64,000 bases of DNA. Source: Mangrovibacterium diazotrophicum (lineage in GTDB: Bacteria > Bacteroidota > Bacteroidia > Bacteroidales > Prolixibacteraceae). Below are positions 54,070 to 62,308 of this stretch, piece after piece. The position numbers and the translations under genes are program-made. The notes beneath the pieces are model-generated. The model worked only from the letters and a program-made list of their open reading frames with translations. It made no database searches and was not told where the DNA came from. The stretch's first letter is position 1. Each line of letters opens with the position of its first letter. The stretch covers positions 2,281,320 to 2,345,319 of the forward strand of contig NZ_RAPN01000001.1 of the NCBI RefSeq assembly GCF_003610535.1, read 5' to 3'.

Positions 54070-54306
54070 ATGTCTGACATTGCATCTAAAGTAAAGGCAA
54101 TTATTGTCGACAAATTAGGAGTTGACGAAAGTGAAGTAACCAATGAAGCTTCTTTCACAAATGATCTTGGTGCAGATTCTTTGGACACTGTAGAATTGAT
54201 CATGGAATTTGAAAAAGAATTTGATTTGGCTATCCCAGACGATCAGGCTGAAAAGATCTCGACTGTAGGTGAAGCTATCGCTCACATCGAAGCAAACAAA
54301 AAGTAA
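54070..54306 (+). CDS. acpP: Acyl carrier protein
   Basis: A 78-residue acidic carrier that holds growing fatty acids on a phosphopantetheine arm attached to S37 (GADSLDT). Length and the [17 protein letters not shown] helix are textbook for AcpP. It is followed 19 bp later by fabF and then rnc, a common arrangement in Bacteroidota and other bacteria. The promoter lies about 50 bp upstream, so expression of all three genes is probably linked. Confidence 0.97.
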   Translation: MSDIASKVKAIIVDKLGVDESEVTNEASFTNDLGADSLDTVELIMEFEKEFDLAIPDDQAEKISTVGEAIAHIEANKK

Positions 54307-54325
54307 TAAATCAGAACAAGAATTT

Positions 54326-55567
54326 ATGGAATTTAAACGGGTAGTTATTACCGGACTTGGAACCGTAAACCCGCTTGGTAATTCTGTACAGGAATATTGG
54401 GAAGGGCTTAAAAATGGCGTTAGTGGATGTGCACGTATTACTAGAATGGACGTGGACCTTCACAAAACCCAATTTGCATGTGAGTTAAAAAACTTTGATC
54501 CGACAGTTTATGTTGAGAAAAAAGAGGTTCGTAAACACGACCCGTATACACTCTATGCATACGCATCAGCACAACAAGCCATCGAGGATTCAGGTCTCGA
54601 CCTGGAAACCCTTGATAAGGACCGTGCAGGTGTAATTTGGGGAGCCGGAATTGGTGGTTTGCAAACCTTCTACGAAGAAGTTAAAGCATACGACCTGGAG
54701 CGCCCTAAATTTAATCCTTTCTTTATTCCGAAAATGATTGCGAACATAGCTGGTGGATTATTATCTATCCGCTATGGTTTCCGCGGTCCCAACTTTACAA
54801 CTGTAACAGCATGTGCATCAGCTTCACATGCCATGATCGAAGCGTTTAACTACATTCGCATGGGTAAAGCTGACTTGTTTATTACAGGGGGATCGGAAGC
54901 TGCAATCAACCAGGCAGGACTCGCTGGTTTCAATTCGATGCGTGCACTTTCAACACGGAATGATGATCCCGCGACTGCATCTCGTCCCTTCGATAAGGAT
55001 CGCGATGGGTTTGTTATGGGCGAAGGATCAGGTGCTCTTATTTTTGAAGAGTACGAACATGCCAAAGCCCGCGGAGCAAAAATTTACGCTGAATTTGTAG
55101 GCGGGGGGATGTCGGCAGACGCCTACCATATGACTGCCCCTGATCCGGATGGAAAAGGTGCTTCCCTGGTTATGAAATGGGCCTTGGAAGACGCAGGTAT
55201 CAAACCGGAAGACATTGACTACATCAATGTTCACGGTACCTCTACTCCTCTTGGAGACATTGCAGAGCCAAAAGCAATTCAAGCTTGCTTTGGCGATCAT
55301 GCCTATAAATTGAGCATTAGTTCCACCAAGTCAATGACTGGCCACCTTTTGGGTGCTGCCGGAGCCGTTGAAGGTATCGCATCAATTCTGGCGTTACAAA
55401 ACGGAATTATTCCTCCAACTATCAACCATTTCACGGACGATCCTGAAATCGATCCAAAACTCGATTTCACGTTCAATGTTGCTAAAAAACGCGATATTAC
55501 TTACGCGCTTAGTAACACATTCGGGTTCGGAGGTCATAATGCTTCAGTAATTTTCAAGAAATACTGA
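54326..55567 (+). CDS. fabF: 3-oxoacyl-ACP synthase II
   Basis: A 413-residue condensing enzyme that extends acyl chains in fatty-acid synthesis. The catalytic residues are C163 (TACASA), H303 (VHGTSTPLGD) and H340 (SMTGHLLGAAG). ATG 54326 is chosen because it directly precedes the EFKRVVITG strand; a longer in-frame reading begins inside acpP and is not credible. It is the second gene of the acpP-fabF-rnc run, with rnc starting four bases after the stop. Confidence 0.97.
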   Translation: MEFKRVVITGLGTVNPLGNSVQEYWEGLKNGVSGCARITRMDVDLHKTQFACELKNFDPTVYVEKKEVRKHDPYTLYAYASAQQAIEDSGLDLETLDKDRAGVIWGAGIGGLQTFYEEVKAYDLERPKFNPFFIPKMIANIAGGLLSIRYGFRGPNFTTVTACASASHAMIEAFNYIRMGKADLFITGGSEAAINQAGLAGFNSMRALSTRNDDPATASRPFDKDRDGFVMGEGSGALIFEEYEHAKARGAKIYAEFVGGGMSADAYHMTAPDPDGKGASLVMKWALEDAGIKPEDIDYINVHGTSTPLGDIAEPKAIQACFGDHAYKLSISSTKSMTGHLLGAAGAVEGIASILALQNGIIPPTINHFTDDPEIDPKLDFTFNVAKKRDITYALSNTFGFGGHNASVIFKKY

Positions 55568-55571
55568 TAAC

Positions 55572-56318
55572 GTGATACGATCACTCGTAGAAAAAATAAA
55601 ACTCTTTTCAAATCCACGAAAAGAGTTTTATTTGTTTTTAAAATCGCTGTTTGGATACGCTCCAAACCACCTGAATTTGTATGAGACCGCACTCATACAC
55701 AAGTCTGCGTCGAAACTGGACTCCCAAAAGAATCTGGTCAATAACGAACGTCTCGAATATTTGGGCGATGCCATTTTGGGCTCGGTTATCGCTGAGTTTC
55801 TCTACAATCGCTTTCCAAACCAAGACGAAGGATTTCTCACCCAAATGCGTTCGAAGCTGGTTAACCGTGCGTTCCTGACCGAATTGACCTACCAGATCGG
55901 CTTAAATAACTACATCAAGTCGAACACCAACAACACGGCAGAGAACAGTCACATCTACGGTGATGCCTTCGAAGCTTTGATCGGCGCGCTATACCTGGAC
56001 AAGGGATACAAGCGAACCCGGGAGTTTATTATCAAGAAATTACTGGCCAACTATGTCAATCTCAGTGAAGTTCAACATACCAATACGAATTTCAAAAGCC
56101 AGCTGATCGAATGGAGCCAGAAAAATAAGAAAGAGATTAATTTCGAAACAACGGAACATCTGTCGGGCGACAACCGAAACCCTAGTTTTATAACGGTAAT
56201 TACCACCGATGGACAGCCGATTGGCCAAGGGGAAGGAAGTTCGAAAAAAGAATCGCAGCAAAATGCATCCAAACAAGCTTTGGAACATTTAAAAGCAACA
56301 GAACCGGGATCATTTTAA
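55572..56318 (+). CDS. rnc: Ribonuclease III
   Basis: A 248-residue double-strand-specific RNase for rRNA and mRNA processing. The catalytic signature NERLEYLGDAILG is near residues 57-69, and a second acidic patch (GDAFEALIGALYLD) follows; the C-terminal dsRNA-binding domain ends at about residue 245. It starts with GTG four bases after the fabF stop, so translation is coupled. A perfect hairpin lies about 28 bases after its stop. Confidence 0.95.
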   Translation: MIRSLVEKIKLFSNPRKEFYLFLKSLFGYAPNHLNLYETALIHKSASKLDSQKNLVNNERLEYLGDAILGSVIAEFLYNRFPNQDEGFLTQMRSKLVNRAFLTELTYQIGLNNYIKSNTNNTAENSHIYGDAFEALIGALYLDKGYKRTREFIIKKLLANYVNLSEVQHTNTNFKSQLIEWSQKNKKEINFETTEHLSGDNRNPSFITVITTDGQPIGQGEGSSKKESQQNASKQALEHLKATEPGSF

Positions 56319-56346
56319 CCTGACAATCAGAGGTGTATATAAAAAA

Positions 56347-56372
56347 TTTGCGGGGTCCCCTGACCCCGCAAA
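56347..56372. terminator. Perfect 11-bp hairpin after rnc
   Basis: TTTGCGGGGTC (56347-56357), loop CCCT, and the exact complement (56362-56372). On the plus strand no U-tract follows; on the minus strand it is followed by ATTTTTTATA. It may end or stabilise the rnc mRNA, or be cut by the enzyme encoded upstream. Confidence 0.6.
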
Positions 56373-56392
56373 ACCAAAACCTAAATTCACCT

Positions 56393-56409
56393 TGTTAAAA
56401 CTCAGTTAA
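56393..56409. promoter_or_regulatory. Weaker direct-repeat site TGTTAA-N5-AGTTAA
   Basis: TGTTAA at 56393-56398 and AGTTAA at 56404-56409, period 11. Possibly another site for the OmpR-type regulator encoded downstream. Confidence 0.35.
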
Positions 56410-56480
56410 ACCCCAAATTGTAAAAAGACAATTGCTTTGCTTTTCACATTTCAAAGATAGATATTCACATTGGTACGACA

Positions 56481-56506
56481 TGTAAACAAATGTTAAAGCC
56501 TGTTAA
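56481..56506. promoter_or_regulatory. Triple direct repeat TGTAAA/TGTTAA/TGTTAA, period 10
   Basis: TGTAAA (56481), TGTTAA (56491) and TGTTAA (56501), each separated by four bases. The 10-bp phasing is the pattern bound by OmpR/PhoB-family dimers. A regulator of that family is encoded at 58197. Confidence 0.55.
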
Positions 56507-56554
56507 CGATTTTAAGTGCGAAACAGTTCTCCTAAACATCAGATTTTCAGGCCA

Positions 56555-56570
56555 TGTTAAATTGTGTTAA
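56555..56570. promoter_or_regulatory. Direct repeat TGTTAA-N4-TGTTAA near -35
   Basis: TGTTAA at 56555-56560 and 56565-56570, period 10, centred about 36 bp upstream of the -7 box. This position suits activation or autoregulation by the response regulator encoded in the same operon. Confidence 0.58.
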
Positions 56571-56598
56571 GTACTAATTTTAGCTAGCCATTTAAAGT

Positions 56599-56606
56599 TA
56601 TATTTG
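56599..56606 (+). promoter_or_regulatory. -7 box (TATATTTG) at a possibly leaderless kinase start
   Basis: An exact TAnnTTTG match ending five bases before the ATG at 56612, the same spacing as at cmk. Confidence 0.6.
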
Positions 56607-56611
56607 CGCCC

Positions 56612-58237
56612 ATGAGCAAAAAGATCATCATCAGCCTTATTGTTTTAATGGCATTAGTTATGACCAGTCTGATCCTGGTTCAGTCTAATTCCATTAAAAA
56701 AGCTTTTGATATTCGGGAGGAACAATTTGACCAAACCGTTGGGCGAGCTCTGCGCCGAGTGATCGACCGGATGGAACGGGAGGAGATGTCGCGTTTGAAT
56801 AGCACCTATTCGTCACAATCCAGCGGAAGCTCATTATTTCCCAACATGGGCCGAAACGGCAACTTCGTTCCGCAAAATAAGAAACAAGGTGAAGTTAGTT
56901 TCTCCAGAAAGTTCTACCAACGAAACGGAGCAAGTGCCATCTACCAGGAAGAGTTGACTTTTAGCTACTCCGACTCTGTTGTCGATTTGAACAACGAACG
57001 AGGCAGACCCGGAGAATTCCCTTCTGCTTTCGACATGTTCCACGACTACGACAGCTACTTTATTCAAGAATACGAACGTAAGCTGGATGAACGGGCTGAA
57101 GCCCTGCGCATCATTCAAAATCAACGTTTCTTTGCAGAGCTTCCGTTGACCGAGCGCATTAACCAACAACAGCTGGAGCACGCCTTACAATCGGAATTGG
57201 AAGACAACGGGATTGATCTCGATTTTAAATATGCTGTAAAGTCCTACCCGCTGGCCAAAGAGCAATTCGTGTTTGGCGACAAGGATTACAACCCGGGAAC
57301 ACGTAAAGAGTACAAAGACGTGCTGTTTCCACGCGACATCGGAGAATTGAAGCCAAACTACCTACGCATCTATTTCCCGAAGCGTGATACCTTCCTTCTA
57401 AAAGCGACAGGTTTCATGGTGATCCCGACAGCAATCCTCACCTTCATGCTGATTGCCATTTTCGTGTACACCATCCTGATCATTTTGAAGCAGAAAAAGT
57501 TGTCGATCATCAAGAACGACTTCATCAACAATATGACCCATGAGTTGAAAACGCCAATTTCAACCATTTCGTTGGCCAGCCAAATGTTGCACGACAATAG
57601 TGTGTCGAACACGCCACGGACGATTGAGCACATCTCAAATGTCATTCTACAGGAAAGTAAACGCCTCAGTTTCCAGGTTGAGAAAGTGCTGCAAATGGCT
57701 ATCTTTAACGAAGGGAGACTTAAACTTAAGTTTAAAGAGTTCCACTTTAATGACTTAGTTAGTAATGTTATTATTAACTTTGAACTAAGGGTCAAAAACA
57801 AAGGCGGAAAGCTTGATGCTGAACTTTTAGCGGGACAAGATCTGATTAAAGGAGACGAAGTGCACATCACCAACGTTATTTTTAACTTGTTGGACAATGC
57901 TGTCAAGTACAGCAAAGGAGAGCCCGCAATTTCAATTAAAACAGAAAACAAAGGAAATAATTTACTGGTATCGGTAAAAGACAATGGAATCGGGATTCCG
58001 AAGGAACACCTTGATCAGATTTTTGAGCGCTTTTTCCGGGTACCAACAGGAAATGTTCACGACGTAAAAGGATTTGGACTTGGGTTGAGCTACGTGAAAA
58101 AAATTATTGACTCGCACCAGGGAAAAATCAAAGTAGAAAGTGTTGTTAATAAGGGAACGAAATTCATTCTTTACTTCCCGCTTAATATGAAAGAAAATGG
58201 AAACAAAAGCAAAACTTTTATTGGCCGAAGACGATGA
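56612..58237 (+). CDS. Membrane sensor histidine kinase (RprX-like)
   Basis: A 541-residue kinase. A helix at about residues 5-24, a large extracytoplasmic domain (about 30-265) with a Ser/Asn-rich part, a second helix (about 266-292), then HisKA with H310 (NNMTHELKTP) and a HATPase domain (NLLDNAVKYS, DNGIGIP, GFGLGLSY). Size and layout resemble RprX of Bacteroides. The signal is unknown. Its stop overlaps the response-regulator gene by 41 bases. The promoter region carries several TGTTAA direct repeats that may mediate autoregulation. Confidence 0.9.
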   Translation: MSKKIIISLIVLMALVMTSLILVQSNSIKKAFDIREEQFDQTVGRALRRVIDRMEREEMSRLNSTYSSQSSGSSLFPNMGRNGNFVPQNKKQGEVSFSRKFYQRNGASAIYQEELTFSYSDSVVDLNNERGRPGEFPSAFDMFHDYDSYFIQEYERKLDERAEALRIIQNQRFFAELPLTERINQQQLEHALQSELEDNGIDLDFKYAVKSYPLAKEQFVFGDKDYNPGTRKEYKDVLFPRDIGELKPNYLRIYFPKRDTFLLKATGFMVIPTAILTFMLIAIFVYTILIILKQKKLSIIKNDFINNMTHELKTPISTISLASQMLHDNSVSNTPRTIEHISNVILQESKRLSFQVEKVLQMAIFNEGRLKLKFKEFHFNDLVSNVIINFELRVKNKGGKLDAELLAGQDLIKGDEVHITNVIFNLLDNAVKYSKGEPAISIKTENKGNNLLVSVKDNGIGIPKEHLDQIFERFFRVPTGNVHDVKGFGLGLSYVKKIIDSHQGKIKVESVVNKGTKFILYFPLNMKENGNKSKTFIGRRR

Positions 58238-58898
58238 AAACCTCGGCTTACTTTTAAAAGAATACTTAATTGCCAAAGGTTTCGATACCGATCTCTTCGG
58301 AGACGGAGAACTGGCTTACGCAGGATTCAAGAAAAACGAATATAATTTGTGCATCCTTGATGTAATGATGCCCAAAAAAGATGGTATTTCACTGGCACGC
58401 GACATCCGCCTGATCAACCAGGAAACACCGATTATTTTCCTTTCGGCTAAAAACCTGAAAGAAGATGTGCTGGAAGGTTTCCGCACTGGTGCTGATGACT
58501 ATATCACCAAGCCGTTCAGTATGGAAGAATTGATTTTCCGTATTGAAGCGATTTTGCGCCGCACTGCGCAGGAAACCAATAAAGCCGGAACTGAGCAGTC
58601 CGTATTCAAACTCGGGCGTTTCACCTTTGATCCGCGCAAACAAGTTTTGACGGACGACGAAAAAGACGAAACCGTAAAACTGACAACCAAGGAATCAGAA
58701 TTATTGCGTCTGCTTTGCAATAATGCCAACAAGGTACTGGAACGCAATTTTGCGTTGAAGACAATTTGGATTGATGACAACTACTTCAATGCACGAAGCA
58801 TGGATGTATATATCACCAAACTGCGCAAGCATTTGAAAGAAGAACCGTCGGTTGAAATCATCAACGTTCACGGTAAAGGCTACAAATTGATTTTGTGA
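58197..58898 (+). CDS. OmpR/PhoB-family response regulator (RprY-like)
   Basis: A 233-residue regulator: a receiver domain with the acidic pocket EDD (11-13), phospho-acceptor D55 (CILDVMMP), a Ser in FLSAK and K in ITKPF, then a winged-helix DNA-binding domain (about 135-232, with VHGKGYKL at the end). ATG 58197 lies inside the kinase gene, in another frame, 41 bases before its stop; a later start would remove the first receiver strand, so this overlap appears real. It pairs with the kinase upstream and probably binds the direct repeats before the operon. Confidence 0.93.
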   Translation: METKAKLLLAEDDENLGLLLKEYLIAKGFDTDLFGDGELAYAGFKKNEYNLCILDVMMPKKDGISLARDIRLINQETPIIFLSAKNLKEDVLEGFRTGADDYITKPFSMEELIFRIEAILRRTAQETNKAGTEQSVFKLGRFTFDPRKQVLTDDEKDETVKLTTKESELLRLLCNNANKVLERNFALKTIWIDDNYFNARSMDVYITKLRKHLKEEPSVEIINVHGKGYKLIL

Positions 58899-58928
58899 TT
58901 TGACAGAGAAACCAAGTATACCGACAAG

Positions 58929-58954
58929 ATCCCGGCACAACCGGGATTTTTTTT
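58929..58954 (+). terminator. Rho-independent terminator after response regulator
   Basis: ATCCCGG (58929-58935), a 5-nt loop, CCGGGAT (58941-58947) and an eight-base T run. Confidence 0.92.
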
Positions 58955-58961
58955 GCTTCTG

Positions 58962-60944
58962 CTAGGAGGTCTCGTCTTTCCCGAATAAGTTGAATGCATT
59001 CGAAATTTCTTCGGAACGCCCCATGATATAAACGGTATCATTCTCTTGGAGCACAAACCGAGCCTCGGGATGTTCTATCAAGCGATCATCACGTAAAATC
59101 GCAACCAGCGTCACGCCGTACTCTTTACGAAACTGAATTTCCTTAATACTTTTAGCAATCACTTCGGAACCTTCCCTCACCTTCAGCGCGACAATATTCA
59201 GGTTGGGTAATTCTTTAAAAATTTGATTGGAATCGTCGCTGTCGTCCCTGAAAATTCCGTAGTGATCATCCCTGATCTTGGCGATCAGCCTGTTAATTTC
59301 ACGCTGCGGAACCAATCGCTTGCTCAGTACTTTTTCAAACAAATCAATGGCTGTTTCAAACTCCTCCGGAATCACCTGGTTCGCACCAATGCGGTACAAT
59401 TCATCCACATCAAAAACATGCTTGGTTCGCACAATGATGTGAATACTCGGATTCAGATGCCGAATTTTCTCAATAACCGACATAGCGGTGATCAGGTTGC
59501 CAACCGAGATCACTACAACATCAGCGGTATTGATGTACGCTTTCTCCAGAATTGGTTCATTCACTGCATCTCCATAAATTACCGTCTCCCCTTTCGCCTG
59601 CAGCTTCTTCACGACAACCGGATCGAAAATAATAGATACATACGGTAAGTTAACATACTTCGCCATTGCCGACAGATTGACAGCACGCGAGTCCTTGCCG
59701 ATGAAGACAACATGATTTTTAAAAGCAGGCAGTTCAATTTGAGGCAGTGGGAATAGCCCATCAACAAGTGTCTGCGGAAGCGGCAATTTCAGCAAAATAG
59801 TTGCGACCCTCCGCGAAACCATGATGAGAAGGGGCGTAACCGACATACTGATAATGGCAACCGCCAAAAATAACTGGTAATATTCATCGGCGATAATACT
59901 GTACTTCATTCCTGTTTGTGCGAGGATGAAGGAGAACTCCCCCACCTGACACAAAGCGAATCCAACCATCACCGTTCCCCTAAAGGTGTGCCCTAAAACG
60001 AAAGCAGTTCCACCTGCAATTACGGTTTTCAAAACCAAAACCAACAAAACAGTTCCAAACACGAGGAACGGATTATCGATGACGAAACCGATATTCAGCA
60101 GCATCCCAATACTGACAAAAAAGAAACTGGTGAAGGTATCTTTAAATGGAATCAAATGTCCGAATGCGTTGTGGCTGTACTCCGAATCGGAGATCATGAG
60201 GCCCGCGAGGAAAGCTCCAAAAGCGAGCGAAATACCCATTTGTGCTGTCAACAGAGCCACCGACAAGCATATTACAAAAATGCTCATCATAAATAATTCC
60301 TGGTTCTTGGTGTGCGCAACCATTTGCAACACTTTTGGCATCAGCCAGCGATTGCCCACATAGACAAGGCCAACCAAAATAACGGTTTTACCCAACAGCA
60401 AAAGCAACTCATTGGTGTGGTTGCTACTTTCGCCGCCCAACATTGGCGTAAAAAGCAACAATGGGATCAGAATGATATCTTGAAAAATGAGAATTCCGAC
60501 AACGGTTCTCCCGTAGTTTGAGGTGATTTCCGATCGTTCCTGCATCAATTTCAATACTACTGCAGTACTGCTCAAGGCAGTCAGGAAGCCGACGAACAAA
60601 GCTCCCGGCCAATCGATTTTATACAATCGTGCGACCAACATAGTAATCCCTGCAGTCAACAGCAACTGCATAAATCCACCAACAAATACAACTTTACGAA
60701 TCTTGAATAAATGATTGATAGAGAATTCCAACCCAATTGTAAACATCAGCAAAACGACTCCAATTTCGGCCATCAACTCGATGGAATGCGGCTCGCGAAT
60801 AACTCCCAACGCGTACGGACCGGCAATAACTCCGGTGAGCAGATAGCCGATAATCGTCGGCACTTTTATCTTCGTAAACAAATAGTTTACGGACGTGGAA
60901 AGAGCGAAAATGATAACAATGTCAATCAGCAGACTAAGATCCAT
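58962..60944 (-). CDS. Kef-type cation:proton antiporter with TrkA domains
   Basis: A 660-residue CPA2-family transporter with about 12 helices (residues 1-385), then a TrkA-N Rossmann domain (about 410-530, HVVFIGKDSRAVN) and a TrkA-C domain (about 570-655). Such proteins exchange K+ or Na+ for H+ and are gated by nucleotides or other ligands at the TrkA domains. The glycine pattern GxGxxG of NAD-binding RCK domains is changed here to GKDSR, so nucleotide binding may be altered. It converges with the two-component operon and probably has its own promoter. Confidence 0.9.
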   Translation of the reverse strand: MDLSLLIDIVIIFALSTSVNYLFTKIKVPTIIGYLLTGVIAGPYALGVIREPHSIELMAEIGVVLLMFTIGLEFSINHLFKIRKVVFVGGFMQLLLTAGITMLVARLYKIDWPGALFVGFLTALSSTAVVLKLMQERSEITSNYGRTVVGILIFQDIILIPLLLFTPMLGGESSNHTNELLLLLGKTVILVGLVYVGNRWLMPKVLQMVAHTKNQELFMMSIFVICLSVALLTAQMGISLAFGAFLAGLMISDSEYSHNAFGHLIPFKDTFTSFFFVSIGMLLNIGFVIDNPFLVFGTVLLVLVLKTVIAGGTAFVLGHTFRGTVMVGFALCQVGEFSFILAQTGMKYSIIADEYYQLFLAVAIISMSVTPLLIMVSRRVATILLKLPLPQTLVDGLFPLPQIELPAFKNHVVFIGKDSRAVNLSAMAKYVNLPYVSIIFDPVVVKKLQAKGETVIYGDAVNEPILEKAYINTADVVVISVGNLITAMSVIEKIRHLNPSIHIIVRTKHVFDVDELYRIGANQVIPEEFETAIDLFEKVLSKRLVPQREINRLIAKIRDDHYGIFRDDSDDSNQIFKELPNLNIVALKVREGSEVIAKSIKEIQFRKEYGVTLVAILRDDRLIEHPEARFVLQENDTVYIMGRSEEISNAFNLFGKDETS

Positions 60945-61268
60945 AAATATTCCGGGTTACTATATCAGACAGAAATTGTTGCGTTATAAACAACAAATGT
61001 CAAAATAAGCAAAAATGAGCAACCCATTGATATGCCCGTAATCCTTTCACTACAATTCTTTTTATAAAATTGACTTTCCGAATTCGGCAAAAGCAAAACA
61101 AACGGGTTGCCTCGACCGGCTGAGAAAAACTGGTCGTTTTTGAGTGATTGGAAATAAGCGAAAAGGTTGTCTGCCTAATTACACGAAACGGCTTATAAAA
61201 AAGGAACTCGAAAATCTTACCGCATGATAAGATCTTCGAGTTGCCAGCTGTTAATTATTCTGATTAAA
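60945..61268. other. Intergenic region upstream of antiporter gene
   Basis: No gene is seen in these 324 bases. They hold the terminator at 61197-61242 for the CBM48 gene and presumably the antiporter promoter, which I could not place. Confidence 0.5.
61197..61242 (-). terminator. Terminator after CBM48 gene (minus strand)
   Basis: AACTCGAA-A-ATCTTA (61205-61219) pairs with TAAGAT-C-TTCGAGTT (61228-61242), 14 pairs with one mismatch. On the minus strand CCTTTTTTATAA follows. Confidence 0.88.
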
Positions 61269-61580
61269 CTAAAGCACGATCACTGAATTGTAATCTTCCT
61301 TGCCGGTACCGGAAGGAACAAGGTCGTCTGCGTCGGGATCATTTTCCCAAAACTTGTTGTCAACCAAGTAGCGAAACTGATACTCCTGATCTGCATCGAG
61401 TTCCAACACCTTCGTAAATACTCCTCCTTCAGACTTTTCCATCGGCTCACTCGCAAAATCCCAATCATTGAATTCTCCAATAATCCGAATGTTCTTTGCA
61501 TCGAGCCCGTTGCCGTTAATAAGCCTGAATGTTACTTTATACAATTGTTTGCCTTTTAAATATTGTCTCTTAATACTCAT
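61269..61580 (-). CDS. Single-domain glycogen-binding protein (CBM48 / isoamylase N-like)
   Basis: A 103-residue cytoplasmic protein that is little more than one immunoglobulin-like early-set domain. GEFNDWDFASEPMEK, VLELDADQEYQFRYLVDN (read in parts) and WENDPDAD match carbohydrate-binding module 48 of branching enzymes and AMPK beta. No catalytic domain is attached. It may bind glycogen or act as a scaffold. ATG 61580 is preceded by AAGGAG at a normal distance, a real Shine-Dalgarno site and rare in this phylum, which suggests high expression. Confidence 0.88.
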   Translation of the reverse strand: MSIKRQYLKGKQLYKVTFRLINGNGLDAKNIRIIGEFNDWDFASEPMEKSEGGVFTKVLELDADQEYQFRYLVDNKFWENDPDADDLVPSGTGKEDYNSVIVL

Positions 61581-61689
61581 CAAAATCTCCTTTTAAAATA
61601 AAACATACACCTCTTCTTTAATCTCTATTTAAAACCGCAAACAGGAAAAACTTCTCAACCGAAGTCAAAGAGTATAGCCTATCGAAATA

Positions 61690-61890
61690 CTAAAAAAAAT
61701 GTTTGGATTGTGGTTTATTCGGTTGGGTATGAACATTTCCTACCTGCCAATCAACAACAAATTCCTGGCGACCTTTCTCTTTCGCCACCGGGTTCAAATG
61801 ACGCGACGCATAAGCGGATGTCGCCTTTTCTTCCGCCCAATGATGTCCGGAAGAATGACTTTTCAAGTTAGTTTTAGATACACGATTCAT
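61690..61890 (-). CDS. Small basic/hydrophilic protein, unknown
   Basis: A possible 66-residue protein rich in Lys, His and Ser, with no signal peptide. A TATCTTG sequence (minus strand, near 61939) could be a degenerate -7 box. Its composition looks more like a real protein than its plus-strand shadow, which reads as a random hydrophobic peptide. No family is recognised, and whether it is expressed is uncertain. Confidence 0.4.
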   Translation of the reverse strand: MNRVSKTNLKSHSSGHHWAEEKATSAYASRHLNPVAKEKGRQEFVVDWQVGNVHTQPNKPQSKHFF

Positions 61891-62308
61891 ATAGCTTGGA
61901 TTTTTAGTTAATTAGAAAACGTCGGCAAGATATCTTTTTAACATTTTTTTTGTTCCTTTTTCACCATTCATTTCCTGTTCATTTTATTCATTCACACACA
62001 TTAATACAAAAATCCTAACTGTCAGAAAAACAATTAGTACAGCTGAAATTAAAATAATATTACACTTTCATTTTTATTACATATGTTCTATAATTGCAAT
62101 TAGAAACAGCGCAAAAGGCACCGAAAAGTAGATTTACATAAATTATTGAGCAAGTTAAGGACAACTCGTTTTCTCATTTTTTTCGTGTTAAAAGACATTG
62201 AGAGAACCACATATATTTCAATAAAACCTTGATAGAACTTTCGGTATTTTTTTGTAAATTAAGTATGGTTTGATGACCTGATCGAATAAAAATTTTACTC
62301 CGCGCAAC
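61891..62308. other. AT-rich spacer before the HTH-NACHT gene
   Basis: No gene is seen in these 418 bases, which are very AT-rich. A TATGGTTTG near 62264 is one base longer than a -7 box and is not called. Confidence 0.45.

Larger units (their letters stand above)
56319..56611. other. Leader region of the two-component operon
   Basis: No gene seen in these 293 bases. They hold a perfect hairpin, several phased TGTTAA direct repeats and a -7 box, each listed separately. Confidence 0.6.
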
